From NCBI GenBank assembly GCA_026419805.1, contig JAOSLS010000079.1, positions 32,714 through 96,713 on the forward strand: a DNA stretch of 64,000 bases, written 5' to 3'. Position 1 is the first letter of the stretch, and the number at the start of each line of letters is the position of its first letter. The position numbers and the translations under genes are program-made. Positions 43,412-55,910 of the stretch are shown piece after piece. The notes under the pieces were generated by a model. That model was given only the letters and a program-made list of their open reading frames with translations. It had not been told where the DNA came from and did not search any database. This stretch comes from Ceratocystis colombiana (taxonomy: Eukaryota > Ascomycota > Sordariomycetes > Microascales > Ceratocystidaceae).

Positions 43412-44685
43412 ATGGCGTCTTTCCCCCCTCCCGTTGTTGATTCTATCGACTGGTCTAATGTGGGCTTCAAGGTCCGCGAAGGTAAGTTTAACTGCTTTAG
43501 TTTGCTAGGGCTGGATTTCTCTCTGGAATTGTTGTTTGCTACTTGCTCCTCCTGACTTTGTTCTCTCATTTTGACATATTTCTCCTAATATTTCTAGTTA
43601 ACGGCCATGTCGAGTCAACCTTTAGTGCTACCACGGGTAAATGGTCCCCTCTTAAGTTTGTCAAAGACCCCTATATGCGTATTCACGGAATGGCCCCTGC
43701 CCTCAACTACGGACAACAGGCTTATGAAGGTCTGAAGGCCTTCCGCGGTCCCGGGGATACCACCGTTCGAGTTTTCCGTCCCAACAAGAATGCCGACCGT
43801 ATGCAGTTATCTGCCTCTGCTGTATCTATGCCCGCTGTCCCTCAACAAATGTTTATCGATGCTGTGATGGCTGCCGTCGCTCTCAACGCCGAGTTTGTGC
43901 CGCCTCATGCTACTGGTGCTGCCATGTACATTCGCCCCCAACTGTACGGCTCATCAGCCCAGCTGGCCCTGCAGCCCCCTGATGAATACACCTTTGCTGT
44001 CTTTGTCATGCCTACTGGAGTATACCACGGCGTGCATCCTGTGAAGTGCTTGATTCTCGATGATTTTGACCGCGCAGCACCATTTGGTGTTGGACATGCC
44101 AAGGTCGGTGGAAACTATGCACCAGTGCTACGTCATAGTGACAAGGCCCGTAATCAGGGCTACGGCATCACTCTACATCTAGACAGTGCAACTCATAGTG
44201 AAGTCGATGAATTTAGCACCTCGGGTTTCATTGGCGCTAAGGTTGATGGTGAAAGTGTCACACTCGTTGTGCCTGATTCTAGTGCTGTCATTGACAGTGT
44301 GACTAGTGATTCTGTGCAGGAAATCGGTCGCAGCCTGGGCTGGACTGTCGAGAAGCGCGCTATCAGCTACTCTGAGGTTCCAGAGTTCAATGAAGTGATG
44401 GCTGCCGGAACAGCTGCAGCATTGGTTCCTATCCGCTCTATTACTAGGCGCATTCACACTGGTTCTGACAAGTCGGTGGCATCCAAGGGTCTCAAAAACG
44501 TTTCGGTGCCCAGAGAAAATGAGGAGGAAATAGTTTTCTTAGATGAAAGCATCACTGACGCTGGTCCCATTTGCCTGCAGCTGCTCCGTCTTTTGCAGGG
44601 TATTCAATTGGGCAAGGTTGAGGATACCTTTGGTTGGGTGCAAGTAGTGAAAGCTGAAGATGGAGATAAGGTCAGTAAGGAGTAA
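43412..44685 (+). CDS. Branched-chain amino acid aminotransferase (class IV PLP enzyme)
   Basis: Exons 43412-43481 and 43598-44685 give 385 residues across a 116 bp intron (GTAAGT donor, TTCTAG acceptor). The sequence follows the BCAT pattern: LNYGQQAYEGLKAFRG (residues ~55-70), YIRPQLYGSSAQL, and then GVGHAKVGGNYAP with the PLP-binding lysine K192. EFSTSGFIGAK follows, then EVMAAGTAAALVPI (cofactor phosphate binding). The enzyme transfers the amino group between 2-oxoglutarate and leucine, isoleucine or valine, in both synthesis and breakdown. No mitochondrial presequence is evident, so it is probably cytosolic. It belongs to the fungal subgroup that also contains secondary-metabolite ToxF-like enzymes, but no biosynthetic cluster is near. 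A housekeeping role is more likely. Confidence 0.85.
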
Positions 44686-45763
44686 AAAAGAACCAGGAAC
44701 GAGAAATATTTAGAAAATGGGTTTCGAAATCATACATTAGAAATATAAGTGGGTGCTATGTGCATATGCATAAATATTGTACATATGTACATAAATTTTG
44801 ACAAGATAATGCGAGAATGCGCAGCACAGCAAGCCTTCACATGCTTTTGCTCGTTTCTGGGTTGCTGCTGCAACAACCAGCTTGTGGTGTCATTCTAGCC
44901 GCTGTAGAGGTGTGAGTGTATGGTCAGGCCCCATTTTTATGACACTCATTTGGCTTCTCTCATTGGTCTGCTGCTATCGAGATACGTCACTTTGGTAAGA
45001 GAAGCTGCCTTGCAATAATTAAAAATGGCAGTGCCAGGTCTGAGATGCACTTGCCTGACTTGTCAAGGCAGGTGCTTTAATCATTATGCATTTCTTTTTC
45101 TGCGCTTTCTCTCCTTCTTTCCTTTCCATCATCGTCGCCCTTTCCCTCAACACAGCAAACTGAGGGGTTGGGTTGTGTATTTACTTTCCTTTCGTTGTCC
45201 AGTTCGTTCTACATTACGACGCTCCTGCCATTTGAGGGTGGCTTTTCCCAACAAAAAAAAATCTATAAACGAGGAAGAAGATCCCCTCCCTCTTCTTTCT
45301 CACGAAAACTTCTCAAGATTGTCCACACTCATAGACAGCTACTTCATTCCCAAAATTAGCCTTATCATCACTTTATTTTTCTTATCCTGCCTCTTCCACT
45401 GGCCTATGGCTGACCGACTCATCTTTTTGTATGATCCCAATCCAATCGATACCACTGTGCATTATCACCCCTGTCTATAAACTGACAACGCACTCAAGCT
45501 TGGTTAAGGTTCCCAGCCTGGCATAAACCAGTCCAGCCTCATTTCAGGCCATTATTTTTACACCTTGCCAACCTTGTGATTTCCTCTTCATCAACTGCTT
45601 GGGTTTACTTGATTTTTCAACACCTTTTGCGCCTTTTTTATCTAAATATCTTCTCGGTATTGTCCCCCGAATTTCTTTCTTGTTTGCTCTATTATTAATT
45701 ATTAACCTAACCCTAAAACTAGGCTGACAACACGTACCACCCACCCACAGCGCTACATAAAGC
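44686..45763. other. 1.1 kb intergenic region
   Basis: CT-rich toward the right, ending in the leader of the channel gene. The open frame at 45025-45480 lies in this CT-rich stretch and is not supported as a gene. Confidence 0.4.
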
Positions 45764-48650
45764 ATGGCAGACAACCCACAGCTTGCAACTACAACGGTTG
45801 TGGCTGCATCGGAAGCTGCATACGATGTGTTACGTTTGCTAGCGAAGCGCTCAGTTGGAGACTCAGAAGTCCAAGAAAACTGTTCAGGCGAGTCCATTGT
45901 GAATCCCGGAAAAGGCGATTTGCAATTCTCGTTTTGGATCTCGGTAGCACTAGGTGCTCCTTCATTTTTAGCTTTTTGCGTAAGTATTTACATGCCTCCT
46001 TTTTCACTTTTATCCTGTGTCACATAGCTCTAAAACCGCATACTGATGGTCATTCTTGGAGTTGTAGTTCCTTAGAACGCGATGGGCGACTCTCTACTCA
46101 GCGCGGAAACGGCGTCTAGATTCCTTGATAGGTCTCCCGACATTGCCTAACACCTTCCTCGGATGGATCCCTGCTCTATACCGAATCACTGACGAACAAG
46201 TTCTTGCATCCGCTGGCCTCGATGCATTTGTTTTCCTGCACTTTTTTAAAATGTCTGCCCGTCTTTTCTCCATCATGTTTTTTTTCGCCCTCACCGTCTT
46301 GTTGCCTATAAACAGTACTATGTTCCCTTCTGGAGATGGCGTTGCGAAGTCTAAGCTGCAGGTGCAGACACGCAGCCTTTGGGACGAAAGCTCTGTTGAT
46401 AATAACGGAACCATTACCCAATGCACTGATCTTACACATAATGATCATCCCCGTGTTGGCGGCGCCAAGTTGCAGATGTTTACTGGATCTTATCTGGCGT
46501 TTACATACTTTTTCACCTTCCTGACCCTATATATGGTTAACCGACACACTCGCCGTATTCTTCGCATACGTCAAGACTATCTTGGAACTCAATCTACTAT
46601 TACGGATCGCACTTTCCGCATCACTGGTATTCCCAAGGAGCTCAAAGATGAAAATCGCATCAGGCAACTGGTTGAGAAACTCAATATCGGAAATGTCGTT
46701 AGTGTTACGCTTTGCCGCAACTGGGCTCCTGTGGATAAGCTTGTAGCCGATAGAAGCAAAGAGCTTCGTGAGTTGGAGCGTGCTTGGAGTGTTTTGCATC
46801 GCAAACGGCAAGATATTCTCAAGGCCAAGCAAGAGCAAGCTGTTAGATCTACTAGCTTCTCTGTCGACCAGCATGACCTCCTTGATGTCGAAGATGTCGC
46901 TCTTGGTCGATCTCCTACTGCAGAAGGCATAAACTTATTGCCCCCCTCTCTAAGTGAAGAGCTCTATGAAAGCTATCGCCCCAAGCTGCGTATTTGGTAT
47001 GGGCCTTTTGGTCTCCGTACTAGGCTCGTTGATGCCATTGACCATCATGAAGAACGCCTTCGCCAACTTGACGGCCATATTCTGACTGCACGCGAAGCCT
47101 CCTATGACCCTGCAGATCTTGCCTTCGTCACCATGGACTCGACAACGGCTTGCCAAATGGCTATTCAAGCACTTATGGATCCTCGACCCGGGGTGTTGCT
47201 CACTAACACTGCGCCCTCACCATCGGATGTCGTTTGGAGAAATACCTATGCTTCGCGCAATCAACGGAGACTGAAATCGTGGATGGTGACTATCATCATC
47301 TCTATTTTAAGCGTCTTTTGGCTGTTTATTGTTGCTGCGGTTGCTACAATGCTGAGTTTATGCACAATAAAGAAGGTTTTCCCGGAGCTAGGTAATGCTA
47401 TCGAGAGTCACACTTGGCTTGGGGCCGCGGTCCAATCCGGGTTCCCCGTCTTGATCGTCACTATTCTCAACACTCTTGTCCCTCTTCTCTATGAGTTTCT
47501 TTCGTATCGCCAAGGAATGGTTTCTCGCGATGACATTGAGCTTTCGTTTGTTTCTAAAAACTTCTTCTTTACATTCTTCAACGTTTTCTTCGTCTTCACT
47601 TTTGCTGGTTCTTTTTCACAGTTCCTTCCTTGCCTCAAAGAGGCGTTGCAAAACATCACCCTGGCTAGTCAACTACTTGCTGCTTCGACCTTGAAGTTGA
47701 GCAACTTCTACATCTGCTTCATTATGCTTCAGACTATCGGCTTAGTCCCGTTTAGGCTTCTCGAACCCGGCGCTGTTTTCCTCTATGTTATGAGTCGTGT
47801 TAAGGCCAAGAGCCCTCGGGACTTTTGCGAAATGCGACGGGCACCTCAATTTAGCTACGGCTATTATCTTCCTACTGCGCTGCTGGTGTTTATTCTCTGT
47901 CTCGTCTATTCCATTTTGCTGAAGGGATACATGGTGCTGATGATTGGCGTCATTTACTTCCTAGCCAGCTACTATGTCTACAAGTATCAGTTGATGTATG
48001 CCATGAACCAGCCACAACATGCTACTGGTGGTGCCTGGAGAGTGATCTGCTTCCGCATTATCCTCGGCCTTTGCATCTTCCAGGTTATTATGGCTGGTAT
48101 TATTGGTCTCCAAGGCACCTGGAAAGTTACCCCCCTGCTAATCCCCTTGTACGCCATCACTAGCTGGTACTGGTACTACTTCCATCGCCGTTATGTTCCT
48201 CTGACCAAGTTTATTGCTCTGCGTAGCATCCGCGATGACCTTATCAACGAGAGCGATGACGATATCATCAATATAAACAATGCTAGCCTCAGCGATGAGG
48301 ACTTCGAAGCTGCCCGTCGCGCGTACTTTCGACGCGGCACCACGTTGGATGAGTATCGTGAACGAGATGCCAAGTTTATAAATCCTAGCCTCATCTCTAA
48401 ACTATCGGACCCATGGATATACGATGAACCTCCTAGTGGCGAAGGCTCAACTACGCAATCGTCTGGGGCCAGCAGTCCGAGTGGAGGATTAGCAGTGCTT
48501 GCACCAACCCCAAACTTGTACTCGGACAATGACTCATTCAGACCGCCAGCCTTGGGATCAAGCCCCGCCTTTGACGGACAGAATCGAGGCCCCAGTCCAT
48601 CGGACAGTAATATCAGTCTTGGCGATACGCATATTTGGCGAGAGGCATGA
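45764..48650 (+). CDS. CSC1/OSCA-type calcium-permeable channel (RSN1/PHM7 family)
   Basis: Exons 45764-45979 and 46068-48650 give 932 residues across an 88 bp intron (GTAAGT donor, TTGTAG acceptor). The N-terminal part has a membrane helix across the splice (FSFWISVALGAPSFLAFC/FLRTRW), then LPNTFLGWIPALYRITDEQV. Two further helices end near residue ~225. The cytosolic PHM7 domain (~245-455) includes DRTFRITGIPKEL and VTLCRNWAPVDKL and ends before VWRNTYASRNQRR. The DUF221 pore-forming helices follow (~468-775). A long acidic and Ser/Pro-rich cytosolic tail ends the protein. The family forms mechanosensitive or osmosensitive ion channels at the plasma membrane. Which ions this one passes is unknown. 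Confidence 0.87.
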
Positions 48651-49062
48651 ACACCCCCGAACTATTCTTCCTATTGCCACGCTTACAGTCTCTTTTAATG
48701 CTTGTCATGCTTTCTTTACCTGACTTCATCGCTATTTTTTCCTTCACTCCAGTTACTCTTTACAACACCCCCCACCAGTCTTTATTGATTTACAGTGATG
48801 TTTTTTTAACCTAACGCCCTGATTTGCAACCCGTCCTTATCTTACTACCATTTACCATGTCATCTATTTTCCGTTTATTTGAGCGGGAAACGTTTTTCGT
48901 TGTTTTTGTTCGCTTCATACCAAAAATTCGACCAGTGTCGTTTCACTACTATATCATTCCCATTCATCATGTCATATATTTATATTTTCTTTATTGAGAG
49001 CGGGAGACATGCTTATCGCCTACGCTCTCTACTAACATAGGACTCTAAACCATTTGCTGGGC

Positions 49063-52000
49063 TTATTCATTCGGCTGCTTTAGCTGGTCCAGAACCTTCT
49101 GCCACCGCCTCCGCACATTTAGGCCTCTCTCTCTTTCTAGTCCAGCTTGTGCAATTGTAAGTAGCTTAATATTTTCCTCCTTGCCAGTTTCGCCAAATAA
49201 ACCCTTCTTCCATGCACCGACCACGGCTTCTAACGCCACAACACGCGCAATCCGCTGCGCTTCTGTTCCAACCTCAACAGTCTCTAGGTCTAAGCTTTGA
49301 AGTAACCTGTCTGCTACAGCAAAATCACCATCAAGACAAGGGCGCACGGCAGATGCCTTGACCATGAGCTCGGCGATGGCTTGGTACCACACCTTGCGAC
49401 GGATTGGGGCTAGACTAGGCTCAGTGAGGTACGGTGTTGTGTGTGTGACGATAGTGGAGACTATGGCGAATGGATTCTCAGAGAGCTTGTTGATGCTGTA
49501 TCCATGTGCGAGGGCAGAGAGTGCATTGGCGGCTAGGTCTGTGCGGATTGCATTGGCTTCCCGGTCAGTTGAATCAATACCGACCTTGTCCTCATGTTGG
49601 GAAGTAAGGTCATCTAGGGACGGAGTCACGACGGCTGCAATTTCGTCAAGTAGATCAAGATCAGTACGGATATTGGCAAACTTCCATAGCATGGCAAAGG
49701 CGTGGCTTTTGTACTCGGCATTGTTGCGTTTGGCTTCACGTAGCGCAATCTTTTTCTGGTGAGCCGCAGCTAGCGCGTCGTCTTTCCAGAGACGATTGGC
49801 CTTCTCGACAAACACTGGGAATGATTCCAGAACCTTTTCCTTGCCAGTGAAGCTCTTCAACGCCAACACTTTATCAAGAACGGGCCAGATTAACTTGATA
49901 TTGGCGTCGGAAAATTGGCCTGTAGCCTCGGCGACGCTACTGAGAGACATGATGAGATCGCCAATGGTGAATGCGCCAGTGTGATGCATATCCCACTTGG
50001 ATGTTTCGAGGGCCTTTTCAACCAAACTAACAACTTCAGGGACATACCGAGCTGCTGTTCTGTTACTTCCACCATGTTGGTCCCAGATGGAAATAAAAAC
50101 GGTTCGACAATACTCGTCTACGTCGTGACTAGCAAAGAACGTGAATGGAAGCAAAATGGATTCCATAGTTGTAAACACATCCATCGACGTTTTAGACAGT
50201 GCTAATAAAGCATCCGAAACCTTGTGACGTCGTTTCTCATCCTCGGCGGCAAAGTAACGGTCGATGAGCTTCTCGCAAAACTTCATTTTTGAAGATGTCC
50301 CAGCAACACGCATTCCATATGCTGCTGCTTTGGCGTATGACTTACTGACCTCGTCATTGCTATCAAACAGGTGCTTCAAGAGAAGAGTCATCAGCTTCCC
50401 GCTCATGGGTTTGACGTCCATCGCATGTCGAGTGAACAGGGTACCCAAAACACGCCCACATCCAATCTTGGTAGGCATGCCTATGGCGGACTTGATAGTA
50501 GCCTCGAGATTAGGGTAAAGTGCCTCGATGGTTGGACCATCTGCGAAACGAAGGCATTCATCCACAGCTTCAGAAAGTGGCGATCGGTTGGCGAGAGCGG
50601 CGCGCTTTTTATCAATGCGTTCTTTGGTGTCATGGCTAACCCTTTGGTACGCATAGCCTACCACATCGGGCTCAATAGTACTCAGGAGGCCTAAAAGATG
50701 GGGGACAAGACGCGGAGTATAAGGGCGCAAATTTCGACCGCCCTTTTTACAGATATCGAGAAGCATAACAGTGGAAAATACTTTGACATCCTCGACAGAA
50801 CTATCGGTTCCTTTGTCAGAAAGCAAAAACTCTAGAGCCTGCCCCATCATAGCTTTGGTGGACGTGTTTTCCGAGGAGTTTTCTAGCGTGCGAATCAAGG
50901 TCTTGGATAGCACCATGCAAAGATCGAGGGCGGCCTTTCGAACACTTCCCTTGACGTCATCAATGACCTTGAGGGACACAACCCAGAGAGTAGAATAATA
51001 TCTCTCGTATTGCGAGTACTTGCGGCCTTGAATCAAGTCTGAGATGGCCGAACAGCTGGCTTCCCGAACCCGCCATTCCTTGCCTACAATGTTCTTGAGT
51101 AGGTCCTCCATGATGAGATCAAAGTGCTGGTTGAGTATTGCGGTAGGCTCCTTCACCATGGCCTTCCAAATGTCGTTCATAGAGCGTTGGACATTCGGGT
51201 TTGGATCGAACCGGTAGCGGTAAAGCTTAGGATAGAGCTTCGGATCAACTTCAGTATTAGAAAGGATGTTGCTGAGACCGAAACGGCCAAAAGCTGAGCG
51301 GGTGGACCATGTAGCAGCATTTGAAGCAAGAGACATGAATTTGTAGATCAGCGTCTGGTCACCAACTTCGGAAGCTAAATTCACAATGTCTTTGTATGAT
51401 GTCACCGACTGACCGTCTCCAGTTGGGAGAGCTCCAGCATCAAAAAGCTCCGTATCTTGGTCCACGTTCATCCGAGTCTGATTTCCAGTGAATGCCGAAA
51501 CAAGGTCTTCGACTAGCTGCGTCCGGAGTGCCTCATCGCCCTTCTCATACACCAAAGTTAGACCACGTGAAGCAGTCTCTTGTACCATATCATCACGAGC
51601 ACTGAGTAGCCTCATGAAGGAGGCTTGGGCCTCACGTAGACGCTGATGAACCTCTGTCACATGAGAGCAGTATTGCACAAAGCTGAACAGCCAAACACCA
51701 GAGGCCTTGAGGAGGGAGGGCTTGGTGTCCTTGGTATTCTGAATTAATCTGTCCAAAACCATACTCAAGAGATGAGGACGCTTTGGTGTCATGTAGGCAA
51801 TGGAAAACGAATCAACGTTAACTAGAAGCTTCACAGAATCGGCATCCCATCCGGCAGTAAGAGCAACAATAGCCTCTCCAATAGCGAAATGGACTTCGAT
51901 ACCTTTCAATTCATGCAGCTTGAAGAGTTCCTCCAAAATCATAGGCACGAAGTTATTGGCATCGATAGCCTCGGTATCGGTATAATCGAGGGTCATAGCA

Positions 52001-54636
52001 AGGCGCCCTAGACAAGCAATTGCCTTTTCGTTACCCTTCTTAGCGTGAGTCAAGAGCAGTTTGATGATCTCTTTGACATTGCTCTCCCCAGTGATAGGGG
52101 GGATGCAAAGCCTAGCCGTCCAGAGGGTTAACAAACCATCAAAGATAGCATTCAATGATGCCTGTGTACCCTTAGAACCCGTGTCTTTTAGCAACAGAGA
52201 TGCCGGAGTGTACGGAATGGGATCAGGGGTTTGTCGGCCATACAAGACTAGTCGAGAAAGCAAGTGACTATAAGCGACCAAGCTACCTTCAAGGGCGAGA
52301 AGATATTGCGCAGGCCCAGAGGCTGTTCTGTTAGCTTCAAGCAAGAAGACAGATAAGAGGTACGCAACTTCAGACAGAAAGTCTGATTCAGAAGTAGCAG
52401 GATGTGCTAGCATAATGCCATAGGCCTGGGCAGCGAGAGATCGTACTTCCTTCCGTGGCGAATGTAGAAGAGGCCGGAATGCAGTGGGCTCCAAGCGCTC
52501 GAGAACAGTGGAGATGGCATCTGATGGGCTCATCGAAGAAATATGAACAGCATAGCTGAGACATTCCTCCACAACAGTCTCAGACGCACCATGAAAGGCA
52601 CCAATCAGAGCGCGGTAAAGTAAGGTGCAGGTTGCCGCATTATTCTCTGGAAGTGAAAGGTACTTTCTCACAGTCCCGCGAGTCTTGAGGTCAGTCTGGA
52701 AAAGTGACTTGAGGTTTTGAGCCCAGCCCGGCTCGATTTTGGCACTATTGCCAAGCGCCTGAAGCTCCATCATTTGTACGCAGGCTTTGATTGCCTTTGA
52801 ATAAGCTTGCATCCTGGTTCCCTCCGAGCCTCTGGCATTGTCCGTAACCCCAAAGTTGATGGTAGATAGGCTCTCTGGGCGTTCAAGAAAGTACGAGACC
52901 ATCTCCCTCCAATCAGGCAGCCCTTCAACGGAAGGTTCGATGTTGGAATAGGTGAAAGCCATCCAGGGATCAAGGCCCTTTTCGCCCTCCTCGCGCACCT
53001 CATTTCCATCTTTCTGGCTTGCTAAAGCCAAAACATCAATCCACCTAGCCTGAACGTTGCAGAATGGCAGGCAGCGGTTTGCCCACTTTACAGCAACGTG
53101 GCAAACACTACGTTGTGCAGGCGGCTCGAGTGGCTTCTCCATGTAGGAAAGAAGCATGTTGACAAAAGACTCACGTTCCTCATAAGAAGTCTTTTCATCC
53201 GGCCTAAATCGGGTGCTCAGCATAGATAATGCGCCTTCAATATCAACGACTGTCTCTGGAGTTGTCTCTTCCGACAGAGACTGGAACAGCCATTGAGCGA
53301 GAGAAAGCTTTTGCTGGAAGGTAAAACGGCTAGCCTTGCTCAAGATTCCAATTATCTCGTAGGCAAAAGGCCGTAGGGTAGTGTCGGTACCAGAGCCTGG
53401 TTGAACGCCCGGCCAGCCCATACTACAAATGTAGTCTTTGAGCATATAAATGACCTTGGGTCCAATTAGAAAGTCGCCCTTTGAAGGCCCGACCAGAGCA
53501 GCGAACTTGACATAGTCGAAAAGAGCCTTGTGGAGTTTTGTCCTCTCAAGGCTGCTGATCTTTTGGAGATTCTGGGTTTGGCTGGCTTGAATTCCCATGT
53601 CGCGCTCTATGGCCTGCATGATGCAATCAGTCATAGTCGTCGAGATTTCAGATCTAGTGAGCATATTCAAAATCCGAATGCGATAGGGCACTTCCATTTC
53701 TGCGTGTGATTTCCATAGCGTGCGCGCAATCTCTTCATCTTCCAGGTTAACGTTGAGCTTCTTGATGATATCGGATCCGGGGCTAGAAACATTGGAGTCG
53801 GAGCTAGAGGAGGCGTAGAGAGCTGGCATAAACTTCTCCTGATCGGTAAAGATGCCGCTTGATAGGAGTGATATCACACGTGTCTTTGTCAATGAGATCT
53901 GGCGATATGGGAGTTCCATCTCCGGGCTCCATGGCTGTAGGAATTCTAGGTCCGACGCCTGCATGGCGTTAAAAGCCTCAACTTTCTCTTGAGACACCTT
54001 ATCCCCTGCAGGCATTCTGAGCAGCAAGACTAGGCCAAGCCATCTGGAAATAACTTGGGCGTCAGACTCTTGTATGCCAATCTCCTTCCTGAGGGCCTTA
54101 TCTTCGACGGTGTCCCGAGAGGGAAGCTTGATGTCAGGCAAGATTCTGAGAAGAAAGTTGAACATTATAGAGGCAAACTTGATGTCTTTCTCTCGGGCCA
54201 TTGATACAAGGAGGGTTGGAAAAAGATCATGACGTTGTTCTGGTAGCAGGCGAGGCAAGCTGTGGCGGATAAAAAGAACGTCCAGCTGCTTCAAAACTGC
54301 ACTTTCAGCTTTCACGAGCTGATCCAAGAGGGAAGCTACCGGTAGAACGATCCTATATTGTTGTTAGCATTGAGTGATGTTCAGTTTGGGAGACCAGATA
54401 GCAGTAGCTTACGTTGGGGGTTTAATAAACGTCTGTAGTTTATAGGCGAATTGAATCACACGAACACGAACAGACGCGTTTTCACTTGTAGCCTTCAGAA
54501 TAAAGGCTGTGAGATATTTTGTCAATAGTGGTTGCAGCTTTTCTTCATCGGTAGCTACGTTCAAAATAGCAAACTCGACTTTAGAAACGAGCTCAAGCTC
54601 GCGTGCCTCTGTGGAGGTAGAGCTAGCCTCGGTCAT
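49063..54636 (-). CDS. ECM29: Proteasome adaptor and scaffold protein ECM29
   Basis: Exons 54413-54636 and 49063-54352 (transcribed right to left) give 1837 residues across a 60 bp intron (GTAAGC donor, TATAG acceptor). Length is close to yeast Ecm29 (about 1870). The N-terminal ECM29 domain includes ELELVSKVEFAILNVATDEEKLQ-type sequence, then VLKQLDVLFIRHSLPRLLPEQ, and later a GDFLIGPKVIYMLKDYICSM-like block. The rest is a continuous array of HEAT-like helical repeats, for example FDPNPNVQRSMNDIWKAM and KEWRVREASCSAISDLIQGR. Ecm29 binds both the 20S core and the 19S cap, stabilises or inhibits 26S proteasomes and links them to endosomes and motors. It lies tail-to-tail with the channel gene, about 400 bp apart. 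Confidence 0.9.
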
Positions 54637-55384
54637 GGCGAAAAGTAAAATCCTCCCCTAAGCAAGACGACGAAGAAAGGGAGTTTGGTCGGGTTTTATC
54701 ACCAGGAGGCGGCAGGTTGGTACTAGTAGCTTGAGGAAGCTTTGAGAGCTATGGATTTGGTTGTTAGATTGAGAGAGAAGAGAAGAGGGGATACTTTCTG
54801 TCAAAAGAAATAAACCATAAATGAGCTAATGGGCTTACAGGATGATGAACTAAGCCCAAAAGATCGAGCTGGCTGCCAATTACAGGCGAAATTCTGAGGG
54901 AATACTGCTGGATTTGCTGCTACCAATGTCTTTGTAGCAGCTAAAAAGTGAGTGAGCTTGATGACAGCTCAGCTCACTCGTCGACAAAACAAGGTTTCAA
55001 AAAAGGTGCAGAAAAACAAGGGTGGGGGGGGGGGAGGGGGGCGAGAAGAAATCGAAATATAACACCAAAAGCATATGCAAAAAGAGAAAAAGAGAGAGTC
55101 CGAGGGAAAATGGTGCAAGGAGAGAAAAGAGGGGGAAAGATGGGCGGCAAAGTTCACATAGGTTAAAAAGAGCTGAATGGAGTGTAGTCAAATGGAACCA
55201 AGCTGGGAAAGTGCAGCTTGTGTCGTCAATATATAATTTAGGCAGTTTCCCCCCAGAAGCACTATTTCCCTCTTCCTTTGCCTACACTATCCAATCGTAT
55301 AATACCTCAGGGTGTGACGTGCTCAGCATAACAGGCAAGTACTTGAAATAGGCAACATAGTTACCTACTAAATAGTAACCTACA

Positions 55385-55508
55385 TACGTCTTCACCTGGT
55401 TGCCTGCTACATTTACAGAATCGACTTACGTCTTTGCCTGCCTACCTGCAATATTTTCAGAATCTACTTACGTATTTGCCTGCCTACCTGGAAAATTTCA
55501 AGAATCTG
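55385..55508. repeat. Minisatellite, three ~42 bp units
   Basis: Units start at about 55385, 55425 and 55467. Units two and three share CTTACGT-TTTGCCTGCC and CAGAATCT-like blocks with a few differences; the first unit is more diverged. Confidence 0.7.
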
Positions 55509-55850
55509 CTGACCTGTTTTTACAGAAAAAGCAAACAGAGACTCTTCTACGAATATCTTTGGTGTTCTACCAGTCGCTTAAGGCCATCAAGAACAAGTCA
55601 TTGCTTCTCTCGAACTGACTTTTAGCCGAGGCTAGCATACAGAAGAAGAACAAGTCTACCAAAGTGATGAAATTGAGCCGGATCGAGTTATGGGAACATG
55701 GAGGTATAATATGTACATATGCTAGAAATAAATAGTAAGTGCAGATGGAGAAAAGAAAGAAAGAAAGTAAAAGGAATCGCCAAATCAAATGCCCCTCTCG
55801 CTCCTAATGGTGTATGTACTAAAACAACCAAAAATAAAAAACACATTCTC

Positions 55851-55851
<1 letters not shown>

Positions 55852-55881
<30 letters not shown>
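55852..55881. repeat. Poly-C tract, 30 bases
   Basis: An uninterrupted C run begins 30 bp past the PDAT stop codon on its 3' side (the gene runs the other way). As read along the gene it is a poly-G stretch in the 3' flank. Confidence 0.9.
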
Positions 55882-55910
55882 ATCCCCCCACACTACTCCA
55901 ACCCACCACT

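Larger units (their letters stand above)
54637..55910. other. 1.3 kb intergenic region with minisatellite and poly-C tract
   Basis: Holds the ECM29 promoter at the left, then the 42 bp minisatellite (55385-55508) and poly-C run (55852-55881) just 3' of the PDAT gene. No gene is supported. Confidence 0.4.

Noticed and set aside
23304..44685. A secondary-metabolite gene cluster built from the cupin, oxidoreductase and aminotransferase genes
   Set aside because: They are separated by housekeeping genes over 18 kb, and no backbone synthase, transporter or pathway regulator is present.
45025..45480. 151-residue frame upstream of the CSC1-like gene
   Set aside because: Lies in the CT-rich leader region; low-complexity Phe/Leu/Ser composition and no family.
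45706..45716. Telomere-like CCTAACCCTAA
   Set aside because: Less than two repeat units; with a similar GGGTTAGGTTAGG at 60821-60833 this is too short to indicate an interstitial telomere.
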